This document shows, piece after piece, positions 22,821 through 31,119 of a DNA stretch of 32,200 nucleotides (position 1 is the first letter of the stretch; each line of letters opens with the position of its first letter). Position numbers and translations under genes: made by a program. Below the pieces are notes generated by a model. It was not told the origin of the DNA, did no database searches, and worked only from the letters and a program-made list of their open reading frames with translations. This DNA is from Acetobacteraceae bacterium (GTDB lineage Bacteria > Pseudomonadota > Alphaproteobacteria > Acetobacterales > Acetobacteraceae). Location of the stretch: assembly GCA_947455205.1 (NCBI GenBank), contig CANGNF010000050.1, forward strand, positions 1 to 32,200, given 5' to 3'.

Positions 22821-23855
22821 TCATGCCGAGATCCCCCCGGCCTTGGAATGTCCGCTGCCCGCCGCCGCCATGTGGCAGGCCGCCAGGTGCCCGCCGCCCA
22901 GGTCGGCGGCCGGCGGCGGCGTCGTCTCGCACACCGTCTCGCTGAACGGGCAGCGGGTGCGGAAGCGGCAGCCGCTTGGCGGGTTCACCGGGTTGGGCGG
23001 GTCGCCGGTCAGCGGCGGCTCGGTCCGGCGCTTGTCCGGGTCCATGGAGGGCCGGCTGGCCAGCAGCGCGCGGGTATAGGGGTGCGCCGGGCGGTCGTAA
23101 ATCGCGTCCACCGGCCCCTGCTCCACCACCAGCCCCAGGTACATCACCATCACCCGGTCGCTGATGTACTGCACCACGTTCAGGTCGTGGCTGATGAAGA
23201 CGTAGGTGAGGCCGTACTTCTCCTTCAAATCCATCAGCAGGTTCAGCACCTGCGCCTCGACGCTCTTGTCCAGGGCGGAAACCGGCTCATCCAGCACCAC
23301 CAGGCGCGGGTACAGCGCCAGCGCGCGGGCGATGTTCACCCGCTGGCGTTGGCCCCCCGAAAGCTCGTGCGGGTAGCGCCGGGCAAACTGGTTGGGCGCC
23401 AGGCCCACCGCGGCCAGCAGTTCATGCGCGCGTTCCCGCGCCTGGCCGGCGCTGATGCCATGCACCCGCGGGGCGAAGCCGATGCTGTCCTCGATCGGCA
23501 GGCGCGGGTTCAGCGAGGCGTAGCTGTCCTGGAACACCATCTGAACCTGGCGGCGATATTCCTTCATCGCCACGCCGCCGCTGTTGCTGTTGCCGCCCAC
23601 GGTCTCGCCGTCGAACAGCATGGTGCCGCCATCGGGGTCCAGCAGGCGCATCAGCAGCCGCGCGGTGGTGGACTTGCCGCAGCCGCTCTCGCCGACAATG
23701 CCGAGGGTCTCGCCCTTCAGCACGTTGAATGTCACGCCATCCACCGCGCGCACCACGGCGCGCGGAATGGGGAAGTGCTTCTTCAGGTCGCGGATCGTCA
23801 GCAGCGGCTGCGCCGGGCCGCCGCGATCGGGAGGGGTGGTGGTGGATGCCGTCAT
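22821..23855 (-). CDS. Oligopeptide/dipeptide ABC transporter ATP-binding protein (DppF type)
   Basis: Second ATPase of a peptide-type importer, 344 residues from the ATG at 23853-23855. Walker A is GESGCGKST, the Q-loop is [12 protein letters not shown], the signature is [16 protein letters not shown], Walker B is [12 protein letters not shown], and the switch His is in ISHDLNVV. The C-terminal extension has [13 protein letters not shown], shared with the DppD-type neighbour, consistent with a heterodimeric ATPase pair. An ATG eight codons upstream is possible, but the shorter form fits the family N-terminus. The gene is preceded by 96 bases with no clear promoter before the phn cluster. It is not part of C-P lyase pathways by family, but its position directly after the phn genes is noted. 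Confidence 0.92.
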   Translation of the reverse strand: MTASTTTPPDRGGPAQPLLTIRDLKKHFPIPRAVVRAVDGVTFNVLKGETLGIVGESGCGKSTTARLLMRLLDPDGGTMLFDGETVGGNSNSGGVAMKEYRRQVQMVFQDSYASLNPRLPIEDSIGFAPRVHGISAGQARERAHELLAAVGLAPNQFARRYPHELSGGQRQRVNIARALALYPRLVVLDEPVSALDKSVEAQVLNLLMDLKEKYGLTYVFISHDLNVVQYISDRVMVMYLGLVVEQGPVDAIYDRPAHPYTRALLASRPSMDPDKRRTEPPLTGDPPNPVNPPSGCRFRTRCPFSETVCETTPPPAADLGGGHLAACHMAAAGSGHSKAGGISA

Positions 23856-23951
23856 GCCCTGCCAGCCAGCAAGGCACATGCCACCAGCCTGGGCCGAGTC
23901 GCGGACTGCGCTGCACAGGAAAGCGGCATTCTGCCCGCGCAGCGCCCCGAA

Positions 23952-24629
23952 TCAGCCCAGCAGCGGCAGCCGCTCGGCCACCAGGAAGGGCGCGCCGGGC
24001 GCCGCCTGGGTGAACAGGCACAGCGCCCGCACGAAGCGCGGCCGCGCCAAAGCCGCGCCGAAATGCGCTTCGATCGCCGGCAGCAGCACGGCCCGCTCGG
24101 CCTCGCTCACCCGCCGGGTCAGCGTGACGTGGAACATCCATTCGGCGAAGACGTAGTGGTAGCCCCAGCGGTCCAGCATCTCGCGCTGCCGGGGGGTCAG
24201 CCGTTCCGGCCGGCGCCGGGCGTATTCCGCCTCGGTCGGCGGCAGGCGGAAGTGGTCCAGCCCCGCCACGCAGGCGTCGGCGAAGGCGTTCAGCGCGGCC
24301 GATGCCACCGCCTCCCGCAGCGCGATGAAGCCGCCCAGGTCCACCGGCGCCAGCGGCGGCAGCGCGAAGGGCCTGGTGCGCGCGGCCAGCGCCATGGCGG
24401 CGTCGCGCAAGTCCCCATAGGGCGCGTCGAACCGGAACGGCGCCTTCAGCGTGGCATGCAGGCCATAGCCGCGGGCCTCGGCGGTGATCTCGTGCAGGTC
24501 CAGGCCGGGGACCGCCGGCTGTGGCAGGGTGGCGCCGGTCTCGGCGTCCCGCCCCAGCCAGGCGCTGCCCAACGCATGCAGCGGATCGTCCAGCTCCGGC
24601 GCCCAGTACAGGGCGATGCGCGCGCTCAT
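23952..24629 (-). CDS. 2H phosphoesterase-like phosphonate operon protein (DUF1045)
   Basis: A 225-residue protein of the DUF1045 family, long annotated as a putative phosphonate metabolism protein and related to the 2H phosphoesterase superfamily. Its two H-x-T motifs are visible: HATLKAPF with His58 and HVTLTRRV with His167, the pair expected to form the catalytic centre. Other conserved stretches are [13 protein letters not shown] [10 protein letters not shown] at the N-terminus and [17 protein letters not shown]. It begins one base after the phnM stop codon, so it is the last gene of the phn operon. By position it could replace phnP (cyclic phosphodiesterase) or process a related cyclic ribose phosphate; this is inference. 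The ATG at 24627-24629 matches the family start. Confidence 0.88.
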   Translation of the reverse strand: MSARIALYWAPELDDPLHALGSAWLGRDAETGATLPQPAVPGLDLHEITAEARGYGLHATLKAPFRFDAPYGDLRDAAMALAARTRPFALPPLAPVDLGGFIALREAVASAALNAFADACVAGLDHFRLPPTEAEYARRRPERLTPRQREMLDRWGYHYVFAEWMFHVTLTRRVSEAERAVLLPAIEAHFGAALARPRFVRALCLFTQAAPGAPFLVAERLPLLG

Positions 24630-24630
24630 C

Positions 24631-25773
24631 TCAGGCCACCCGCTCCCCCCGGCACCACACGCCGCGCAGCACCGGCAGGCCGGCGATGGTCCGCACCCGC
24701 ACCACATCGGCGCGCAGCCCCGCCGCCAGGCGGCCGCGATCCGCCAGCCTGGCCATGGCGGCCGGCGCCTCGGCCACCATCGCCACCGCCCGCGGCAGGG
24801 TCAGGCCCGGCATGGAAGCGGTGCGCCAGCAGGCCTCGATCATCGAGGACGGCACGTAGTCGCTGGCGAAGGCATCCAGCAGCCCGTCCCGCACCAGGTC
24901 CGCCACCGCCAGGTTGCCTGAATGGCTGCCGCCACGCACGATGTTGGGCGCCCCGCCGATGACGGTGACGCCCAGCGCCCGCGTCGCCGCCGCCGCCTCC
25001 ATCGCCACCGGGAACTCGCTGATCATGATGCCGTCGCGGGCGTTGCGGGCGACCTCGTCGGCGTTGTCGTCGTCATGGCTGGCCAGGGGCATGCCGCGCG
25101 GCGCGAACATGTCCAGCACCACGCGGCGCTGCGGCTCGCGCAGGCGGGCGCGCTGTTCCAGCAGCTCGCCGATCCGCGCCTCCACATCCTGCACGGAGAG
25201 CCCCTTCTGGCGCATCCGCATGTCCTTGTAGCGCTCCAGGTCGCGGTACTGGCCCACGCCGGGGGAGTGGTCCATCAGGCTGGCCATCACCACGCGCGGG
25301 TGCGCGGCCATGCCGTCCAGCGCCGCCAGCAGGTCCGGCGCCGGCAGCTCGCAGCGCAGATGCAGCAGGTGCTCGCACTTCAGGGCCCCGGCCGCGCCCA
25401 TGGTGTCCAGGTCGCGCACGCCGTCGCGGTAGGTCTGGCCCCGCCCGGGGTCGAAGCCGAGGTCGCCCAGGCAGAGCGCGTCCAGCACCGTGGTCACGCC
25501 GGCGGCGGCGCATTGCGCGTCATGCGCCAACAGGGCGGAAAGGCTGGGCCAGCGGGCATTGGCGCGCGGCAGCACCTGGCGTTCCAGGTTGTCGGTGTGC
25601 AGGTCCACCAGGCCGGGGATCAGGTGGTCGCCGTGGCAGTCCTCGGCGCCCGGGGCGTGGCTGCGGCCGGGCTGCACCTCGGCCAGCAGGCCGTCGCGGA
25701 ATACCAGCGTGCCCGGCATCACCGCGTCCGGCAGCACCAGCAGGGCATTGGTCAGGATGGTCTCGGGCGTCAT
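24631..25773 (-). CDS. phnM: Alpha-D-ribose 1-methylphosphonate 5-triphosphate diphosphatase PhnM
   Basis: Amidohydrolase-superfamily enzyme that removes pyrophosphate from ribose 1-alkylphosphonate 5-triphosphate, giving the 5-phosphate on which PhnJ acts. It has 380 residues. The metal-binding N-terminal motif is GLVDLHTDNLERQV, followed by GVTTVLDALCLGDL and, further on, SHDDDNADEV and a C-terminal FASDYVPSSM with the catalytic Asp. The ATG at 25771-25773 overlaps the phnL stop as ATGA. It precedes the DUF1045 gene by one base. All signs point to an intact enzyme of normal length. The location after phnL is standard, with no transporter genes inserted as happens in some alphaproteobacteria. 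Confidence 0.96.
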   Translation of the reverse strand: MTPETILTNALLVLPDAVMPGTLVFRDGLLAEVQPGRSHAPGAEDCHGDHLIPGLVDLHTDNLERQVLPRANARWPSLSALLAHDAQCAAAGVTTVLDALCLGDLGFDPGRGQTYRDGVRDLDTMGAAGALKCEHLLHLRCELPAPDLLAALDGMAAHPRVVMASLMDHSPGVGQYRDLERYKDMRMRQKGLSVQDVEARIGELLEQRARLREPQRRVVLDMFAPRGMPLASHDDDNADEVARNARDGIMISEFPVAMEAAAATRALGVTVIGGAPNIVRGGSHSGNLAVADLVRDGLLDAFASDYVPSSMIEACWRTASMPGLTLPRAVAMVAEAPAAMARLADRGRLAAGLRADVVRVRTIAGLPVLRGVWCRGERVA

Positions 25774-26531
25774 GCGGCGTCCTGCATCGGGGCAACCTCG
25801 AACAGCCTGTCGGCCACGCGGTCGCGTACTTCGGTGTCGTGGAAAATGCCAATGATGGCGGTGCCGGCGCGCTTGGCCTCGGCGATCAGCGCCACCACCA
25901 CCTCGCGGTTGGCGGCGTCCAGGCTGGCGGTCGGCTCGTCCAGCAGCAGCACCGGGTAGCCGGGGGCGAAGCCGCGCGCCAGGTTCACCCGCTGCTGCTC
26001 ACCGCCGGAGAATGTGGCCGGCGGCAGGCCATGCAGCGCCGCCGGCAGGTTGAGCCGCGCCAGCAGCGCCGCTGCCTGCGCCATCGCCTGATCCGCCGGG
26101 GCGCCGCGGGCCATCAGCGGTTCGGCGACGATCCGCTGCGTCGGCACGCGGGGGATGACGCGCAGGAATTGGCTGACATAGCCCAGCGTGTCCCGCCGCA
26201 CCGCGAGCACCTCGCGCGCATCGGCGCTGGTGATGTCCACCTCGCGGCCGTCATGCCGCACCCAGACATGGCCGCTGCCGGCGCCGTAGTTGCCGTACAG
26301 GCAGCGCATCAGCGTGGACTTGCCGGCGCCTGAGGGCCCGGCCAGCGCCACGCATTCGCCCGGCGCCACCGCCAGGTCCACGTCCCGCAGCACGGGGATG
26401 CGGATGCCGCCCTGCAGGTGCAGGGTGAAGTCCTTGGACAGGCCTTCGGTGCGGATCGCGGGCCGTCCGATGGCCGCAGCGCCGCCAGGCGCGGAGGGCT
26501 GAATCGGCCGGCCTTCTGCTGCCTTGCTCAT
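25770..26531 (-). CDS. phnL: C-P lyase ABC-type ATPase PhnL
   Basis: ATP-binding protein needed with PhnGHI for forming the ribose 1-phosphonate triphosphate intermediate; it is not a transporter ATPase. It has 253 residues. Walker A is GPSGAGKST, the signature FSGGEQQRVNLARGF, Walker B VLLLDEPTASLD, and the C-terminal IFHDTEVRDRVADRLFEV is characteristic of PhnL. The first 28 residues are a Pro/Ala-rich extension before the ABC fold. Start and stop overlap the neighbouring phnK and phnM by four bases each (ATGA), so translation is coupled throughout. Confidence 0.96.
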   Translation of the reverse strand: MSKAAEGRPIQPSAPGGAAAIGRPAIRTEGLSKDFTLHLQGGIRIPVLRDVDLAVAPGECVALAGPSGAGKSTLMRCLYGNYGAGSGHVWVRHDGREVDITSADAREVLAVRRDTLGYVSQFLRVIPRVPTQRIVAEPLMARGAPADQAMAQAAALLARLNLPAALHGLPPATFSGGEQQRVNLARGFAPGYPVLLLDEPTASLDAANREVVVALIAEAKRAGTAIIGIFHDTEVRDRVADRLFEVAPMQDAA

Positions 26532-27283
26532 GCTGCCAGCACCGAGCTGACCAGCAGTTGCGTGTACGGGTGCTGCGGGTCGTCCAGCACGCGGTCGGTC
26601 AGTCCCTGCTCCACCACCTGGCCATGGCGCATCACCAGCATGCGGTGCGCCAGCAACCGGGCGGCGGCGATGTCATGTGTCACGATCAGCACCGCCAGCC
26701 CCAGCTCCGCCACCAGCGCGCGGATCAGGTCCAGCAGCCGCGCCTGCACACTGACATCCAGCCCGCCCGTGGGTTCGTCCATGAACACCAGCCGGGGCCG
26801 CGTCACCAGGGTACGCGCTATCTGCAACCGCTGCTGCATGCCGCCCGAGAAGGTCTGCGGCATGTCGTCGATCCGCGCCGGGTCGATCTCCACGCGCTTC
26901 AGCCATTCGGTCGCCTCCGCGCGGATATTGCCGTAGTGCCGGGCACCGGCCGCCATCAGCCGTTCCCCGACATTGCCGCCGGCGGAAACCCGCAGCCGCA
27001 GCCCGTCGCGCGGGTTCTGGTGCACGAAGCCCCAGTCGCTGCGCATCAGCCCGCGCCGCGCCGCCTCGCCCATGGCGTGGACGTCCTGGCCATCATACAG
27101 CACCCTGCCCTGCTGCGGCGCCATCATGCCCGCCAGCACGCGCAGCAGCGTGGTCTTGCCGGACCCACTCTCACCCACGATGGCGACGACCTCGCCGGGG
27201 TGGATCTCCAGCGCCACATCGTCCAGCGCCGCCACCTTGCCGAAGTGCAGCTGCAGCCCGCTCGCCCGCATCAACGCGCTCAT
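26528..27283 (-). CDS. phnK: C-P lyase ABC-type ATPase PhnK
   Basis: ABC-family ATPase that docks on the PhnGHIJ core complex and is needed for phosphonate breakdown in the cell. It has 251 residues from the ATG at 27281-27283. Walker A is GESGSGKTT, with FVHQNPRDGLRLRVSAG as the family's Q-loop segment, FSGGMQQRLQIARTL as signature and LVFMDEPTGGLDVSVQ as Walker B. The frame is open a little further upstream into phnJ, but the chosen ATG overlaps the phnJ stop as ATGA, the same coupling as at the other junctions. Intact. Confidence 0.96.
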   Translation of the reverse strand: MSALMRASGLQLHFGKVAALDDVALEIHPGEVVAIVGESGSGKTTLLRVLAGMMAPQQGRVLYDGQDVHAMGEAARRGLMRSDWGFVHQNPRDGLRLRVSAGGNVGERLMAAGARHYGNIRAEATEWLKRVEIDPARIDDMPQTFSGGMQQRLQIARTLVTRPRLVFMDEPTGGLDVSVQARLLDLIRALVAELGLAVLIVTHDIAAARLLAHRMLVMRHGQVVEQGLTDRVLDDPQHPYTQLLVSSVLAA

Positions 27284-28128
27284 TCCGCGGCCTCCTGCAA
27301 CGGCGGCCGGCTGGCGCAGTAGTCCGTGTCGCTGCACACGAAGTGCCGCTTGCCGCCGTCATCCACGATCAACTCGTCCAGGTAACTGGCGCGAGAGCCG
27401 CAGATGACGCAGGCCGCATCCGCCCGCGCCGGCTTGAAGGGATGGTCCTCAAAGTCGAGGCTCTTCACCTCGGTATAGGGCGGCACCGCGTAGATGCGCT
27501 TTTCCCGACCGGCGCCGAACAGCTGAAGCGCCGGCATGCGGTCCAGCTTCGGGTTATCGAAGGCCGGGATCGGGCTGGGCGACATCAGGTAGCGCCGGTT
27601 GACCAGCACCGGGTAGTTGTAGCTGGTGGTGACGGCGCCGTGGCGGGCGATGTCCTCGTACAGCTTCACATGCATCAGCCCGTAATCGGCCAGCGCGTGC
27701 ATGCGCTTGGTCTCTGCCACGCGCGGTTCCAGCCGGAACAGCGGCTCCGGCATCGGCACCTGGTAGACCAGCACCTGGCCTTCGCGCAGCGTCATCTCCG
27801 GCACGCGGTGGCGGGTCTGGATGATCGTCGCTTCCGCCGTGCGGTCCGTGGTGGCCACGCCGGTCACGCGGTTGAAGAAGCGACGGATCGAGACGGCGTT
27901 GGTGGTGTCGTCGGCGCCCTGGTCGATCACCTTCAGCGTGTCGTCGGCGCCGATGATGCTGGCCGTCACCTGGATGCCGCCGGTGCCCCAGCCATAGGGC
28001 AGCGGCATCTCGCGCGACCCGAACGGCACCTGGTAGCCCGGCAGCGCCACCGCCTGCAGCAGCGCACGGCGGATCATCCGCTTGGTGTTCTCGTCCAGGT
28101 AGCCGAAGTTGTAGCCGGCTTCGGTCAT
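27280..28128 (-). CDS. phnJ: Carbon-phosphorus lyase PhnJ (radical SAM)
   Basis: Catalytic subunit that cleaves the C-P bond of ribose 1-alkylphosphonate 5-phosphate, releasing the alkane and a cyclic ribose phosphate. It has 282 residues. The iron-sulfur and thiyl cysteines form the exact CX2CX21CX5C pattern at Cys240, Cys243, Cys265 and Cys271. Gly31 in ALPGYQVPF corresponds to the glycyl-radical Gly32 of the E. coli enzyme. Conserved blocks include MPYGWGTGG-like PLPYGWGTGG, DQGADDTTNAVSIRRFF and FGAGREKRIYAVPPYTEV. The gene overlaps phnI and phnK by four bases each. All residues known to be needed are present, so it should be active. Confidence 0.98.
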   Translation of the reverse strand: MTEAGYNFGYLDENTKRMIRRALLQAVALPGYQVPFGSREMPLPYGWGTGGIQVTASIIGADDTLKVIDQGADDTTNAVSIRRFFNRVTGVATTDRTAEATIIQTRHRVPEMTLREGQVLVYQVPMPEPLFRLEPRVAETKRMHALADYGLMHVKLYEDIARHGAVTTSYNYPVLVNRRYLMSPSPIPAFDNPKLDRMPALQLFGAGREKRIYAVPPYTEVKSLDFEDHPFKPARADAACVICGSRASYLDELIVDDGGKRHFVCSDTDYCASRPPLQEAAE

Positions 28129-29189
28129 CGGCCGGCCTCCCGGCGCAGCGCGCGTACTTTTTCCAGCTCGCTCTGAAAATCGACATAGTGCGGCAGCTTA
28201 AGGTGCTCGACGAAGCCGGTCGCCTCGACATTGTCGCAGTGGTACAGCACGAATTCCTGGCTCTGCGCCGGCGCATCGGTCGGCTCGCCCAACTCGGCGC
28301 TGCGCAGGCCGCGATCCACCAGCGCCATCGCCATCGCCTTGCGCTCGCCATGGCCGAACACCAGCCCGTAGCCGCGGGTGAACTGCGGCGGCTCGGACTT
28401 CGAGCCGGCGAACTGGTTCACCATCTGGCATTCCGTCAGCACCACCTCGCCCAGCTCGATCGCGAAGCCAAGCTCCGGCGGGGTGAACTCCACGGTCACC
28501 TCCCCCATGCGGATTTCACCGGCGAAGGGGTGGCTGTTGCCGTAGCCGCGCTGGGTGGAATAGCCCAGGCCGAGCAGGAAGCCCTCATCCCCCCGCGCCA
28601 GCGCTTGCAACCAGGCGGCGCGCGGCACCGGGAAGCTCGGCGGGTCGCGGGTCAGGTCCGGCGGCTCGGCATCATCGGTGGCATCGCGCCGCATCAGCCC
28701 TTCGCGCGCCAGAAGCTCGGTCACGCGCGGCATCGGTGCCGGGTCGGCCGGTGCCTCGGGCGCCGGCGGAACGGCCTCGCGCTCCGCCGCCAGGGCAAAG
28801 TCCAGCAGGCGGTGGGTGTAGTCGAAGGTCGGCCCCAGCACCTGACCGCCCGGCAGGTCCTTGTAGGTGGCGCTGATCCGCCGCTGGATCCGCATCGCGC
28901 CGGTCTCCACCGGCTCGCTGCTGCCGAACCGCGCCAGCGTGGTCCGATAGGCCCGCAGCAGGAAGGCGGCCTCGATCAGGTCGCCGCGCGCCTGCTTCAC
29001 CGCCAGCGCCGCCAGGCCACGGTCGTAGCAGCTGCCTTCCGCCATCACCCGGTCCACCGCCAGGCCCAGTTGCTGCTCCACCTGTTCCACGCTGAGCTCC
29101 GGCAGCGCGGGGTCGCCGCGCCGCGCCTCGTCCAGCCAGGCATGGGCATTGCCGATGGCGCGTTCGCCACCCTTCACCGCAACGTACAT
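28125..29189 (-). CDS. phnI: C-P lyase core complex subunit PhnI
   Basis: Nucleosidase-like subunit of the PhnGHIJ complex that, with PhnG, H and L, exchanges adenine of ATP for the phosphonate. It has 354 residues from the ATG at 29187-29189, starting MYVAVKGGERAI as in the family. Conserved segments are RIQRRISATYKDLPGGQVLG, LGYSTQRGYGNSHPFAGEIR, LTECQMVNQFAG and the C-terminal NVEATGFVEHLKLPHYVDF, which carries the His residues reported to bind zinc in E. coli PhnI. It shares one base with the phnH stop (TGATG) and overlaps phnJ by ATGA. Intact. Confidence 0.97.
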   Translation of the reverse strand: MYVAVKGGERAIGNAHAWLDEARRGDPALPELSVEQVEQQLGLAVDRVMAEGSCYDRGLAALAVKQARGDLIEAAFLLRAYRTTLARFGSSEPVETGAMRIQRRISATYKDLPGGQVLGPTFDYTHRLLDFALAAEREAVPPAPEAPADPAPMPRVTELLAREGLMRRDATDDAEPPDLTRDPPSFPVPRAAWLQALARGDEGFLLGLGYSTQRGYGNSHPFAGEIRMGEVTVEFTPPELGFAIELGEVVLTECQMVNQFAGSKSEPPQFTRGYGLVFGHGERKAMAMALVDRGLRSAELGEPTDAPAQSQEFVLYHCDNVEATGFVEHLKLPHYVDFQSELEKVRALRREAGR

Positions 29190-29758
29190 CAGCCGGCCTC
29201 CTCGATACGGACGGTGCGCGGCAGGCAGGCCAGGCTGTCGCCGGCGCAGAGCACGATGTCCACGCCGCGCGGAAAGCCCGCCGCATTGGCCGCCCATTGC
29301 GCCAGAAAATCCGCCGGCAGCCCCGCCACCGCCAGCCGATGCTCACGCTCGATCCCCGGCCCGGTAAGGCGCCAGCCCTCCCCGGCCCGCAGCGACGCCA
29401 CCTGCAAAAGCAGGGTTGCGGCCAGGTGCGGCTCCTCCTCGGTGCCCCGCGCCAGCCCGGCCAGCGCCGGCATGGCGCCGGTGGCCACCACGAAGCGCGC
29501 CGCACCCGGCTGCGCCACCACCGGGCAGCCGCAATGGAAGCGCAGCCAATCCAGCGGCGCCGCCGCGTCCAGCCACACCGGCGTATCGGCATCCGCCAGG
29601 GTCAGCAGCACCGACGCCAGAGCGCCCCGCAGCGGGGCCGGTGGCTCGGCCAGCGGCGGCAGCGCGAAGATGCGGCCAGGGCGCGAGATCGCCTCCAGTA
29701 CCGCGCGGAAGCTGCGCTGGCTGTCCTGCGCCGGGTCGGCAAAACCGGCGCTGATCAT
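29189..29758 (-). CDS. phnH: C-P lyase core complex subunit PhnH
   Basis: Structural subunit of the C-P lyase core complex, 189 residues. The N-terminus GFADPAQDSQRSFRAVLEAI SRPG (two blocks, residues about 5-28) is the family's hallmark, and later segments include LLTLADADTPVWLD and FPRGVDIVLCAGDSLACLPR. PhnH has a PLP-transferase-like fold but no PLP lysine, and its role is mainly structural. The ATG at 29756-29758 overlaps the phnG stop as ATGA, and its own stop shares a base with the phnI start. A longer open frame exists upstream but would run through phnG. Confidence 0.94.
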   Translation of the reverse strand: MISAGFADPAQDSQRSFRAVLEAISRPGRIFALPPLAEPPAPLRGALASVLLTLADADTPVWLDAAAPLDWLRFHCGCPVVAQPGAARFVVATGAMPALAGLARGTEEEPHLAATLLLQVASLRAGEGWRLTGPGIEREHRLAVAGLPADFLAQWAANAAGFPRGVDIVLCAGDSLACLPRTVRIEEAG

Positions 29759-30213
29759 GACCGCATGTTCGCCATGGTGAAGAACTCCACCTTCGTTGCC
29801 GCCGCCTTGCGCGCCACCAGGGCCGCCGCCTCGGCCTGCCGTGCCGCCAGGGGTGCGATCACCCCGGCCAGCAGCGCGTCGCGCAACTCCGGCCGTTGCA
29901 GGCAGGCGTCCAGCAGCGCCGCCAACTCGGCCTGGCGCAGGTCCCGCCCCGCCACATAGGCGTGTCCCAGCGTGCCGTCGGCCAGCCGCACGCTGCACCG
30001 GGTGACCGTCATCTCGCCCAGGTTGAACCGGCTGCCGTCGCCGCCCTGGCGCCCCCGCACCATCACCAGCCCGGCTTCCGGCCCGCGCAGCCGGGTATGA
30101 GTCGGCAGCGGCGGCGCCTGCTCCAGTCGGGCGGCTATCTCGCCCAGGCTGGCGCGGGCCAGCACGCCCATCCAGTGGCGGCGTTCCGCGGTTGAAGGTT
30201 CAGCCGAGCCCAT
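29755..30213 (-). CDS. phnG: C-P lyase core complex subunit PhnG
   Basis: First gene of the C-P lyase operon, encoding a small core-complex subunit of 152 residues. Family features are AERRHWMGVLARASLGEIAA at the N-terminus, then GLVMVRGRQGGDGSRFNLGE, TVTRCSVRLADGTLGHAYV and GRDLRQAELAALLDACLQ. The ATG at 30211-30213 is preferred. An upstream TTG (30244-30246) would start inside the probable operator and is unlikely. Divergent from phnF with a 67-base gap. Confidence 0.94.
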   Translation of the reverse strand: MGSAEPSTAERRHWMGVLARASLGEIAARLEQAPPLPTHTRLRGPEAGLVMVRGRQGGDGSRFNLGEMTVTRCSVRLADGTLGHAYVAGRDLRQAELAALLDACLQRPELRDALLAGVIAPLAARQAEAAALVARKAAATKVEFFTMANMRS

Positions 30214-30235
30214 GCGTGCATCGCCTCGCTCAATA

Positions 30236-30245
30236 TGTCTAGACA
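30236..30245. promoter_or_regulatory. Candidate PhnF operator
   Basis: TGTCTAGACA is a perfect 10-base palindrome in the divergent phnG-phnF gap, flanked by an A+T-rich stretch with a second CTAG (30247-30250) and terminal ATAT on both sides. Dyads of this GT-rich form are typical for GntR/HutC-type repressors, and it overlaps the presumed phnG promoter. Binding is inferred. Confidence 0.55.
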
Positions 30246-30272
30246 ACTAGATATCCGTCCCGCTAGCGTCAA
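30244..30272 (-). promoter_or_regulatory. Candidate phnG promoter
   Basis: On the minus strand, TTGACG (30267-30272) and TAGTTG (30244-30249) are 17 bases apart. The -10 element is imperfect and touches the operator palindrome, consistent with a repressed promoter that fires when phosphate is limiting. A PhoB box is not evident. Confidence 0.35.
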
Positions 30273-30280
30273 CGTCGAAA

Positions 30281-31054
30281 ATGCCACCTGCACTCGACCT
30301 TCCGCTTGAAACTTCCATGACAGAACCGGCGCTGGACCGCGGCCAGGGCTTGGCGCTGTGGCGCCAGATCGCCGGTCTGCTGGAGCGCGAGATCAATGCC
30401 GGGCAACGCACCGCCGGCGACCGGTTGCCGACCGAGGCCGAGCTCAGCGCCCAGTTCGGCGTCAACCGCCACACCGTCCGCCGCGCGCTGGAAGCCCTCA
30501 GCGCCCGCGGCCTGGTGCGGGTGGAACAGGGCCGCGGCAGCTTCGTGGCCGAGGATGTGCTGGACTATCCGCTCGGCGGCCGTACCCGCTTCTCGGAGAC
30601 CATCCGCCGGCAGAACCGCGAACCCCAGGGCCGCATCCTGCAACTGCAGGAGGTGGAGGCCGACAGCCAGGTGGCCGAGGCGCTGGGGCTGAAGCGCGGC
30701 CGGCCGGTGCTGCGGGTGGTGCGGCTGGGCCTGGCGGATGGCCGGCCCATCCTGGTCGGCCGGCATCACTTTCCCTTGCCCCGCTTCGACCGGCTGGCGG
30801 AGCACCTGCGCGCCGAGGCCTCGATCACCGCCGCGCTGGCCGCCTGCGGCGTGCCGGACTACCGCCGCCGCGTCACCCGGCTGACCGCGCGCATGCCCAC
30901 GCCGGAGGAAGCCGGCCTGCTGCAACAGGCGCGTACCCGGCCCATTCTGGCCGGCGAGGCGATCAACACCGACGCCGCCGGCCAGCCAGTGGACTACACG
31001 CTGGGCATCTACGCCGCCGGCCGGGTGCAGATCGTGGTTGAGGGCGGCGCCTGA
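30281..31054 (+). CDS. phnF: Phosphonate metabolism transcriptional regulator PhnF (GntR/HutC family)
   Basis: Repressor-type regulator with an N-terminal GntR winged helix and a C-terminal UTRA ligand-binding domain. It has 257 residues from the ATG at 30281, or 245 from the ATG at 30317; neither has a strong ribosome site. The DNA-binding part is LPTEAELSAQFGVNRHTVRRAL followed by GLVRVEQGRGSFV. The UTRA part includes RFSETIRRQNREPQG and the final strands GQPVDYTLGIYAAGRVQIVV. It is divergent from the phn operon, the usual place for PhnF, and the palindrome between them is its probable target. A small hairpin (31054-31066) follows the gene. Confidence 0.93.
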   Translation: MPPALDLPLETSMTEPALDRGQGLALWRQIAGLLEREINAGQRTAGDRLPTEAELSAQFGVNRHTVRRALEALSARGLVRVEQGRGSFVAEDVLDYPLGGRTRFSETIRRQNREPQGRILQLQEVEADSQVAEALGLKRGRPVLRVVRLGLADGRPILVGRHHFPLPRFDRLAEHLRAEASITAALAACGVPDYRRRVTRLTARMPTPEEAGLLQQARTRPILAGEAINTDAAGQPVDYTLGIYAAGRVQIVVEGGA

Positions 31055-31119
31055 CCCCGCCGGGGTAGCCAAGCCGCCACCCCGCCGGGCATGATCGCGG
31101 CCACAAAGGGGTGCCGCCG

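Noticed and set aside
19724..22945. Very long open frame on the plus strand opposite the monooxygenase, ThDP enzyme and ABC ATPase genes
   Set aside because: It runs antisense to several clear genes, is rich in Arg/His/Gly/Gln with no recognisable motif, and is the expected stop-poor shadow of GC-rich coding DNA.
22794..24962. 722-codon plus-strand frame across the dppF-like, DUF1045 and phnM genes
   Set aside because: Covers three well-identified minus-strand genes and has shadow-type composition.
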